Assembly (NCBI RefSeq): GCF_954871325.1
Contig: NC_088776.1
Span: 12,276,052 to 12,340,051 of the forward strand
Direction: 5' to 3'
Source of the DNA: Gordionus sp. m RMFG-2023
Taxonomy: Eukaryota > Nematomorpha > Gordioida > Chordodea > Parachordodidae
Length of the DNA: 64,000 nucleotides
Below, piece by piece: positions 50,001 to 62,000 of the stretch; within the stretch, counting starts at the first letter, position 1, and every line of letters begins with the position of its first letter. Both the position numbers and the translations under genes were made by a program. Under the pieces are notes generated by a model. It ran no database searches, was not told the origin of the DNA, and saw nothing but the letters and a program-made list of their open reading frames with translations.

Positions 50001-53000
50001 AGCAAACGTTTAAAAGTTTCTTATAGTATTAATTTTATATCATTTAGATATATTGAGATCTATGTCTGATATGTGAATAGGACATACATATAGTGATTAA
50101 CTGTGGTGTTTATAATGTAGTGTTTATAATGTAGTGTTTATAATGTAGTGTTTATAATGTAGTGTTTATAATGTAGTGTTTATAATGTAGTGTTTATAAT
50201 GTAGTGTTTATAATGTAGTGTTTATAATGTAGTGTTTATTAATATAATATAATATATCTAAAAATGAGAAAATGCATCTATTTATAATTTTTACAAAATC
50301 GTTTATATATTTAATCTATTACAATAAAGTGTAGCTTTAAACCAAAATAACAAAATACAATTTATTTAATATTAATACATTACAGTTTCCCCACTACAAA
50401 TTGAACTCATCATGATAACTTGGGTGTTTCGAAACTCTTTTTTTAAGAGTTGCATTTCCATTATGTTCTACATTGTCCAAATCCTCAGTCATTGCTATGG
50501 GGATTTCCTTAGCTTGTACATGAGCATCCCTCAGCTGGTCGGCATGCTTGTTTTTAACAATACTCAGATTCAACATCATACATAAACGCACTTTTCCGTT
50601 GAACCACTGCCCCTTCATGCCATCCCGCAGTATTTGTGTTCTACCCAAATCTTTTGCTTCTCTTCAAATTCATGGCACTCAACATTCCTATCTTTATAAT
50701 ATTTTTGTTTCCATAATGCGTTTTCAGTCCTTTCCCTCGTAGATAATTTCCATTGATCTAACGTCGTACCTGAGCGGCTCCAAACATCATTTCAACAGGG
50801 GATTTACCGGTAGTTGCATTTGGAATATTTCGGTGAGTAATTTAAACATTCGCTAAATTTAACTAGTCCGGAGTTCCACATCTCCTTCCAGCATAGAAAC
50901 GCGTCTTAATTCAGATCCAGTAAACTGAGTACCGTTATCCGAGACAAAGTAGTGAGGTCAATGACATATATAATACCTAGACTGACGATTCATTCATTAA
51001 AAGTGTACATAAATGCAAATCATGTGGAGACGCCATCTTGGTTACACTAATCATTATTAAAATTATAAACGAGAGCCTAATTTATTCCTATATCTGATGC
51101 AAACTTTATTAAAGAATTACCGGATCATCGAAATAATAAGACAACAAGTTATCAATTTAATAGTAGTTTTTAACATGAGAATAATTACTATATGTGTTAC
51201 CAAAATGGCCGGTCCAGCTGATTTGCTTTTAACGACGTTTAAAAATGCATTTTAATGAATGAATCGTCAGTCTAGGTATTATCTATGTCATTGAGTGAGG
51301 TAACTCAAAGCTAGCGAAATTACGCATATTATTTGTTGTGTTGCACTCGCCGAATTAATATGTGTTAAAATTGCAACTCAACCTATTTGGTGAAAGCGTC
51401 TACGCAAATTAACCAATACTTTCCAGATACGAGGCCTGTCAAATCAATGTGTATTCGTTCCCAAGGTCGAGTAGGGATGTTCCAATAGTATAACGGCACT
51501 TCTCTGTCTCCCGGTCTTCCTTCCTGCAACTCCTGCAGCTTTTAACGCTCTTCAATATCACGATCAAGATTCGTCCAAAAAACATACTATCTACATAATG
51601 ATTTTATCCCCACTATCCCAAGATGTCCTTGATGAATAACATTCAAAACCTTTCTTTAGATTATCGGGACTAATATTCTATCATTTTTTTTTTAAATCTC
51701 CGAATAATTATTTATATTATACCAATGATTTTTAATTAATTTAATAATCTCTTTCAGATTAATATAATTGTTCGTTTCATTTACGATTTTACTGCGAGTG
51801 AAAGATAAATCTTCTATTAAATTAATTTTTATATCTCTCATTTAATCTTCGAATTTTTTATAACTTCATTGGTTTTTGATCTTTCTACCTCCAAATGGGA
51901 CAGAGCGTCGGCACATTTGTTTTGATTACCAGGTCTATGAATTATCTCATAGTCTTAATTTAATAGCTTCGTGGCCCACCCTATTAAACGAAGGGAATTC
52001 CTATGGTTAGTCTATTTTTAGGCGACATAATTATTGCAGGTGAGAATAATTTTGATCATATAGTTAATCTAGAAGAAGTATTAAGAAGATTTGATAAGGC
52101 TGAACTGACAAGAACGACCGATAAAATTAAAATTGGAGAGAAGTCACTTACTTATTTAGGTCATGTTATTGACGAATTCGGAATTCAACCTACAGAAGAT
52201 AAGATTAATACCATAAAAAATTGCAAAACACCGTCAAATGTTAAAGAATTACGTTCGTTTCTTGAAATGATAAATTACCATGAGTCGTTTATAAAAAAAT
52301 TTCATTCTATTTGTGCTCCTTTATACCTACTAACGAGTAAAAATGTTAGTTAGTTTTGGTCAGCTCAAGAAAATGTAATATTTAATACAGTTAAAGAAGT
52401 ATTATCAAAAGAAGATACATTAATTCCTTATTTAGCCGATATTCCTGTCGTGATTTCTTGTGGTACTTCCGAAGATGGTCAAGGAGCTGTTATTTCCCAC
52501 TGATTTCTTACTGGCCAGTAGAAACCGATTGCTTACGCATCGAGGACACTTTCAGCAGCTGAAAATGATCGGGAGGCTTTGGCGATCATGTTCGCTATCA
52601 AGAAGTTTTATCAATATATTTATGGAAGACATTTTATTTTACGGATTATAAACCTTTAAAATATTTCTTAGGTGCTAAAAGTGACCTAAATAAAATAACA
52701 AATAATCGTTTAATACGGTAGGCGACAAAGCTATTAAATTACGACTATGAGATAATTCATAGACCTGGTAATCAAAACAAATGTGCCGACGCTCTGTCCC
52801 ATTTGGGAGTAGAAGATCAAAAACCAATGAAGTTATAAAAAATTCGAAGATTAAATCAGAGAATTAAAAATTAATTTAATAGAAGATTTATCTTTCGCTC
52901 GCAGTAAAATTGTAAATGAAACGAACAATTATATTAATCTGAAAGAGATTATTAAATTAATTAAAAATCATTGGTATATTGATGATATAAATAATTATTG

Positions 53001-56000
53001 ATTTATTTTATTAAATATAATATTTCGTTTGAAGAAGGATTTATTTTATAATGATAGAATTATTATTCCCGAGGAAAAGTAGGAGGTTTTGAATGTTATT
53101 CATCAAGGACATCCTGGAATAGTGGGGATGAAATCATTATGTAGATACTATGTTTTCGGACGAATCTTGATCGAGATGTTGAGTAGTTCGTTAAAAGCTG
53201 CAAGAGTTGGCAGGAAAGAAGACTGGGAGCCAGAGAAGTGCCGTTACACACTTGGAACATTCCTCTCGACCTTTGGAACAAATACACATTGATTTGACAG
53301 GCCCTGTATCTGGAAAGTATTGGTTAATTTGAGTAGACGCACCATAGGGTTGAAGTTGCAAGTAATAAATAATCTGCGTAATTATTTCGCTAGATTTGGG
53401 TTACCATACATTCTCTCAGAAAACGGTACTCAGTATACTGGATCTGAATTCAAAACGTTTCATTTTAAAAACAACATAAAACATTTTAGATCGGCCCCTT
53501 GTAGCCCCAAATCGAATGGTTTAGCTGAGCGTTATATACGTATGATAAAGACAGGTTTTTATGCTGGAAGGAGATGTGGGACTCCGGACCAGTTAAATTT
53601 AGCGAATGTTTTAATTACCCACCGAAATATTCGGGAAAGGACTGAAAACGCATTATGGAAACAAAAATATTATAAAGAAAGGAACGTTGAGCCCTGTGAA
53701 TTTGATGAGAAGCAAATGATTTGGTAGAAAACCAAAGGACTACGGGATGGCATGAATGGACAGTAATTCAACGGAAAAGTGCGATATTGTATATGTTTAC
53801 CATTAATGCGAAAATTGTTAAGTCAACTTTGGAAGAAGTTTAACTTTAGGCACAACTTCAGCAAATTCCTTTCTTTTCAAGTGTTCAAAAGCGATTTAGA
53901 AGCAAACGTTTAAAAGTTTCAATTTTATATCATTTAGAAGTTTTAATATATTGAGATCTATGGATTTATATATGTTAGACTAAAAAATGCAAGTACATGT
54001 TAAAAGAATTAGAAGTAAATTTTTAATACGATTACCAACATTCATAATTTTACATATTAAAGATTTTAGCAATAAAAAAGAAGATTATTCTCCTTTTGTC
54101 TCACTCCTATGTTCTAATTTTTTAAGGCCAAACCTTTTGCGGCAGATGCAAGATTTAGTTAAAATGGTTTTGAGTCCTGCATAACGATATATTATTATTG
54201 GATCAAGCTCACTATCAACACACCATTGCATTAATAACTATAATACTTATTTTACTTTTTTAAAAAAAAATTTATATTTTTATATTCCGTTTTTTATTAT
54301 AATATAAAAATATACCATAGCTTTTATTTAATTTATATAAATATTTCATTTTTTGTTAGCTTGTTTTTTTTCTAATCATCTTTAGAGATATTGCAATCTC
54401 TGATTTCCCACCATTTAATATTCCCCGTTATTTACGCGAGACAACATTCCCTACCATTTAAATATAATATAAAGAAAATATTTATAAAATTAAAAAGATT
54501 TAGTAAATATATTACATAAAAAAATAAGAATTATACTATAAAATTTTTTAATTTATAAAATTAAAAAGATTTAGTAAATATATTACATAAAAAAATAAGA
54601 ATTATACTATAAAATTTTTTAATTTATAAAAAATATGGGAAGATTATTTTAAATCATTTCTTTATTAAAGGCGGATTGGCTTGACGGATATTAAATGAAT
54701 GAAATAATATATATAATATTTTCCAACACAAAAGTTTATAAATTAACTAGAAGAATAATATAATCCAACTCAAAGAACGAGTAATTCTTTTAAAGGGATC
54801 TATATAAATATTAAAAAGATAAAAATTCTTTTAAATTTTAATATAGTAGAGTAGATTTCAAATAAAACATATAATTCCCGGATGCAGGCCGGGTAAAAGC
54901 GAGCCGTTGAGGGGCGAAACCCCCCAATTATTGGTCTTCTTTTAGAAATGTCCCAATGGGCTTTTAGTCTCTTAGTCCGCCCCTGACAGAATGTATTATT
55001 TACTTTATTTTTATGAATTAACAGATAACTCCAATCAAGGATAGTAGCCGACTAGTCATCCGAAATAGTAACCTAATACATTCAGGAGAATATCTTTGTA
55101 TAGCAAGAACTTCTATCGACAGCGTGCCTAGTAGAATTGCTAAAGTTACCATTGCCGGTTTACATATAATTGACATCTTAACTATATATTTTTAAGATTT
55201 GATTTATAATTTTTTGACTTATAAAATTGTTATCACAATTGATCAATAGATATACACTTTAGCAATTTAATGAATGGCACAATACAAAGCCAAGTCTTCT
55301 CACTAATTTTAACCGATTTTTTTTAAAAAAATGAGAATATTCTATCAATATGTTGCCTATTCATTGTTGTAAATTTTTTTGCGTTTCCAAAAATATCTGT
55401 TCAAACTAGTGTTGTTAAAAGTCATTTTTGAAAGTAACTAGTTACTGTTAGTAGTTACAATCCTAAAAAAGTAACTTGTTATATTTTTTTAAATGCAACT
55501 AGTTAATAGTTACAGTTATATTTTAAAAGTAACTAGTTGCATTATAAATTAATTTTTTAATTTTATATATATACAATTTATTTGTATAAAAAAATAACTA
55601 AAAAATACAATGAGAGAATATATTTACATCTAAATCAGATTAGCATTACTGATTATTATTTATAAAAATTCTGGCTTAATTAATTTTTATTTGCCTTGCT
55701 ATTTTATATTCTCTACAAATATAAGCTTCCATTGTGTGAACAAACGTTCTATGGAAGCACTTGATATAAGCACAAAATTATATTTAATAAAAAGTAACTT
55801 AAATTTTCATATAAAGAAAAATGTGTTATTATTGGATTATATAAAATTTGCTAAACGATCATTAAAAACAAATTTATGTTGTTTTAGGTTAAAATAAATG
55901 AATATGATCAAATGATGATGATTTTGGGCGTATTTCAATTGTTTCAGGATCGCCTTAGGCAATAGAGTTTTCAATATTTTTAGCATTTTTATTTTTTGCT

Positions 56001-59000
56001 CTATTTTATTTTTCCATCTAAGGCCAATCATTTTTATATAGATAAGGAATTGCAGCAATAACAATTTAAATTTATACTACTTTAAAAAATTAGGTCCACG
56101 TGTTATGAGTCTACCCAACTTTAATTCATCACATAATGAATCAAATTATATAGGCATTCCTTTTAAAAATGGTTATATTTTATCTTGTAGGGGGATATGG
56201 TAGTTGATAATTTAATCTCATTTTAATCATTTCAAATGATGGCTCAGATTTATTTTGTAAATTTCACAAACGATGGCATTGATGTAGCAATATTATTTCT
56301 TATAATTATCGTACTCTAAAAGGATATTGTTGGAATTTTGTATTGCCATTAAGTTTACTATATGCTTAATACATTTTAGAAGAAGACATTAGACATTCTA
56401 TTTAGATATATTTAATATCTATAATTAACAAATATGAAGATATATATAGTAAATAAGTAGGGCATACCGAAATGCTTTTAAAAAATTTCCTACTTGATCT
56501 GTTATTATACATAAATTTTTATTTTGGATACGATACTCTTTAAGAATGGTAGTTAAGGCTTCATTGAGTACATTATATATAAGCCTTATGAAATCTTTGA
56601 CAGGTTAAAATGGCTGAACGTTTTTTACAAATTAATCACATCAATCCAATGCACAGTTACACAAATATAGAAAGAAGTTATTATATATTTAATAAAATCA
56701 AAATATTTTTTGAAGCTTGGACAAGTTATTTTTACATTTAGTCGTTGTTTTATAATACTTTTAGAAGTGGGTGGTACATCTATTTCGTCATTCTAAATCA
56801 TTTGATTACCATCCTCATCAAATTACTAGTCAGCCAATCATATTATGTTTTGTATCTGTCAGATTCATTGGTCTGATAAATTATCCGTATAAAATATTAA
56901 AAAAGGAGCTACAGAATCAAACATTTAATCAAAATTCTAATTAATTTAAAATAAAATATTATATTATAACATATTAATAGCAAAATAATTATTTGAATAT
57001 ATTTATTAAGATGTATAGAAAAAATATTTTAAAAAGTAACTAACTACTTTCGGCAGTTACATTCCAAAAAATATAACTAGTTACAGTAATATTTTGCAAA
57101 TAGCTATTTACTTTAACAACACTAGTCCTAAAATTTATATTACCACACAAAAGGTATTCCTTCTGCGCCTAGTATGATAACCGCCTCCGACATATCAACC
57201 ACCACGGCCAAATTAACGTGGACCAATGGAGGAGACAATGGGCAACCTATAGTACGATATGTTATACAGGGAAAAACCGATTATAGGGATTGGTTTGTGT
57301 TGGCAGAAGGTTTGTATTTTTTATGACACTTTTCAAAGCTCTAATAATCAGCCTAATAGTATAATAACACAATAAAATTTGATTTTATCACCGTTGGGAT
57401 AAGTGTTAAACCTCTCGATTTGAGCTGATTTTTTAAAACGGCGAACTCAATATTTTATCCAGAAAAACATTACGCAAACCTGAAGATTTTGCTCATTGGA
57501 CTCTATTAGCCAAATCTCGAGGCTTAATAAGTATTCTTCTGGAGTTAGCCGTTTTTAATCGATCAAGATTTTTGCCTAACTTAGATATTTGTCCAAATTA
57601 TAAAGACTTTTACTTTCTAATAGTAGTTAATATGAATTTGATCGAGTCACAGAACTTTGATTAAATTAAGCAGTTGCCCCAATTATCAAGAGCCCAAATT
57701 AAATTAGTTTTAATGTGTATAATAATCCTTTGCAAACTCTCATAAATTTTAATTAAAACAAAATCTGATCATTGGCCATCAGCTTCAAAAACATTATCTA
57801 TACCATATCCGCCATTTTTTATTATCTTTGTTATTTACATTTATCTCGCATTACCTAATAAACCTCATTATTTTCATAAATGATAAGATCGACAAGATTT
57901 ATGCATAATTAGATTTGCAGCAAATTAATTGTTTAAAATAATAAGGTTGAAATAATCTATTGATACAAATTATTAATGCATCATATTTTGTCCATTAAAA
58001 ATTTGCGCAGTTCTAGCTACCGGCGTTAAAAATCTCTCCCCGTCTTTGAGCTCTTCATCACCTCAATATTATTCTTCCTATTCCCACTCCCTACAAAATC
58101 TCCTGCCTCGCAACACCTACACTTTTAGGATAGCATCTACTAATGCTTTAGGACAAGGAAAATTTAGTTCAGAATCTGCCCGTTATGTTACGGCTTCAGA
58201 CGCCCCCAGGGTAGCCCCTAGGCAATTGAGAGGCGGAGGAGGAAATATGGGTGACCTTGTTATGAGATGGGAGGTTATTTTTTTTAAAAATAATGCTTAT
58301 TGAATTTTTATAGTAATACAGCATGATATTGAGCCATATGTTATCAATCTATGGTATGAAAGACATATACCTTATTATTTTAGAAGTTATACGGATAATC
58401 ACTTATTATACTTAAGTCGTGTCCTGGTTCATCTTATTTTCTAAACAGTAGTTTGTTTAGCCGTCTATATGGCTTCTAATCAAACGCTCTATATATTTTG
58501 ACTTATTTCACCAAAATAAATACTGTATTTTGTTCTTATTTCTCCAAAATATATATTGTATAAAAAAATGTAAAAAATATTTAAAAATAATTATGTTGAT
58601 AAAAATGTCTAGTAATTGAGCAAAAATTATAACTTAAAATTGAGCATGTTTAATTAATTAATATATAAATCTATATGTATTCTAAATCACCATCAAATTT
58701 GCAGTTTAATGACTTCTATCTCGATATATAATATTTACTTTTAGAAAAAAGTTAAAAAGCTCAATTACTGGGAGATCAAATAAAACTTTTTTTATATTTT
58801 ATTTTACACAGTCTATATTTTGACGAAATAAAGAGAAAGAAATATGATGAAAATATATAATTGATTTGATATTAAACGTTTATACCAGGAGACGGCCTAA
58901 CTATTTTTTTTAAGAATTCGGAACCAATAATTTAATTTTTTTATAATATATCTTATTTCCATTTTTTTATAAAATATTTAAATAACAATCTTAACAATTC

Positions 59001-62000
59001 TTCAGCCTTTATTAGGTGATGAACATGGAGGGCCCGGCCTGCATTACGAATTATTTTGGATTAAAAAAGAGGATTGGCTGAGATCGAATCAAAAGGGAAA
59101 ATTTGAGGTGGCACTCTTGCACGACCCTAACAAAAACTTGTACGTAACTCGGGTAGGAAAAGAAAACTATTTTATGGAATACATGGTCAAGATAAGAGCC
59201 ATTAATAGCATGGGAAAAGGGCCAGAGAGCGAACTTGTCACTGTCATGTCTGCAGAAGATGGTTATTTTTTTAAAAAATATTTGAATATCATAATTTTTA
59301 ATTTACAGTTAAAACACCGATTTAACTTTTTACCTCTTTAATTTCCGGTTTCATTAAAGCTTTAAGCTTTTTTTCTTTAAATGCAAACAAAGGGGGAAGG
59401 AGAAAAATAGCCGGGAACGCGATATGGTCATTTATCTAGATTAACTTTTCCCTTCTATTTGTGTTTGCCCGAGAAACGTTCATATTTTAAGAAGGTCATA
59501 ACCAAAACCGACCTTAGTTTCTTTAGTCGGTCAAACATAATATGGTCCGTCCACCCGTCTATTTAATAGGGGAGCCTTCGCTCACATAATCCCTTTTGAC
59601 AAGGTTGGGAGAAAGACTGACCATATGTCCTTTATTAGTTTAATGATATTTAATATAAAAATCGATTTGGTCATCAAAACAATATCTGGATATAATATAA
59701 CATGTGTTAAGTTAGAATCCGATTGAAATTATTCAGATTTCTGAACTGAATTGAAAAAATAAATATTTATACTAATTTACTTAAAATTTTACTGTATTAT
59801 TTATATTATTATTTTAGTGATTAAATAATTTACCAAGTTTTTTTGTACTTTTAAATATATACAAAAAAAATGATTAAAAAATGACTACCTAAAAAAATAA
59901 TTTTGTTATAGTAATTTAAACTTTTTGTAATTTTAATTGGAACTTCATTTTTGAAAATTGTATAGTTATTCTTTATTACTATATACTATATTGTCTAAAA
60001 TAAAGTACCTACCAAAGAACCCACCCTGGTTCAAGCCTTCCCTCACAATTCTACGGCCATAAATGTTCGGTGGAAAGGGTTGGGTATAACTAGAGATCGC
60101 GAAATCATAAGAGGACAATTGCTCGGTTACAAAATTCAGTACGGACTCATGGAAGAAAATATCAACAAAATCGAGGACAAAATTTTGCCTCCACCCATAT
60201 CGAGTAACCCTGAAAATGGTCTCGACGAAAGTCGCCTAAATAAGGATAACGAGTTCGTTGCCAATGATAGAAGGACGACCATTTTATACGGTGCCATCGA
60301 TGTGGGGACAGTCATAGGGATCGTGCCTAATTGTAGGTATTGGGTTAAGGTCATGGCTTTTAATAGTGCCGGAAATGGACCCTTATCAGATCCTGTTTAC
60401 ATGAATACTTTTAGAGATGGTAGATCATTTTTAAAAAAATATATTTATAAATAATTTTTCTTCTTCTTTGTTTCTGAAATTCAATTTTTTAAATATTGTT
60501 TTCAAGGTCTTAAATAAAAGTTAATCAAATATAAAGTTTTTTTAAAAAAATTGTAGATATTACATTATAATTATAATGTGAGCCAATGATACGCATAAAA
60601 TTGAATTATTTTTTTTGAATAATCTATAATTTTGATATAAAAGCTCCTTTAATGCAACCGACCGATATAAGTATCAGTGGACCCAATTCGGACGGCGCTA
60701 TTAGGATTACTTGGAGCGGAATTTACACGTCAAATAACGAAGAACCTCTCGAAGGATACAAAGTTTATCATTTTAATTGCACTTTATCACAAAAATGTTT
60801 GAATTAAAGTATTTGTGCTATGTACGTGTAAGAGTATGAATATTAGTAATTAAAGTTAACATACATAACATTTCTCAAGGGAGCAAATGATTCGGTTTCG
60901 AATTCGCAAGACGCTTATTACGTAATTAAGTTTGTTTTTTAACATCAGGAATGCTTATTATATGATCAGAAAGATTTTTACATTGCAATATTTGGTTATA
61001 TTAAGAAAATGAACAGTTCATTTTTTTTAAATTATAAATATGACATTTATTGCCTCTAACTAATAATATAGTATCAAATTTTTAATAATATTCAAATATT
61101 TGAATTTTTTATTCGATTGTTACTATTCGTAATATAATTATTCCAATTTCATCTTCGCGAATATTATTCTAAATAGTATAAGAATATTATTCGAATAACA
61201 ATATTTTCTTATAAATGTGTTTAATTTAATATTTTCCACCACCTTCGATTTTTTGAGCTGGCTAGATTAACTAAAAATTGAGAAGAATAGAAGAATCCGA
61301 TAAATGCTTTTTATCCATGTAATAAATTTTTTAAAAAACATTTTGATTAGTCATTTTTAGGCGCGTAACATGGGAGAGAAATTTTACCTCCCCCCCCTAC
61401 CCCCAGTCAAAATTTTGCAAATATTTGAATATCAATTCTCCAAAATAAAACTTATTTTTTAAAAATAAATTTTATGAAAATTTCCTCTCCTTGTGAGTAT
61501 ATTAACATTATTCAAAAATATTAATAAAATGTAAAATATTTTAATTAAAGAGATAGAAATAAAACGGTAATTTATTTTATCATTATGATTATTTCTAGTT
61601 ATATCTATTATGAATATTTTATTAAATTCAAAATTATTAGTGAGTTAGGAATTAATAAGTATTTTTTATAATATTTTAGTTATTAATAAATATCTAGAAT
61701 TTTTTAATACTTCCATTTTGTAGAACAAAAAAAATAGAAATACAAAAGTTAAATAAGGAGCATGAAAAAAAATGAACAAATACAAAGTGGAAAAAAAATG
61801 GTAATGGTGATAGGTAGCATATATTTTATGAAAATCAGGTTTAAAGAAGGGGAGGGGCATATTCTTTTCAAAAAAAGTTTGATTTCAGCTGGGTTGAGCC
61901 ATGCGCCTGCTCTGGCTGTACTCAATAATAAATAATTTTTTTAAAAATATACATGCAACATTATTCAGAAATTTCCAGAATATCAAATAAAGGTTTTAAA

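Noticed and set aside
50107-50240. CRISPR-like array
   Set aside because: The units are contiguous without spacers and the sequence is an animal intron.
49897-53967. Paired long terminal repeats of one complete Ty3-like element
   Set aside because: The coding pieces between them run in opposite directions and are partial, and the repeats lack recognisable end signatures.
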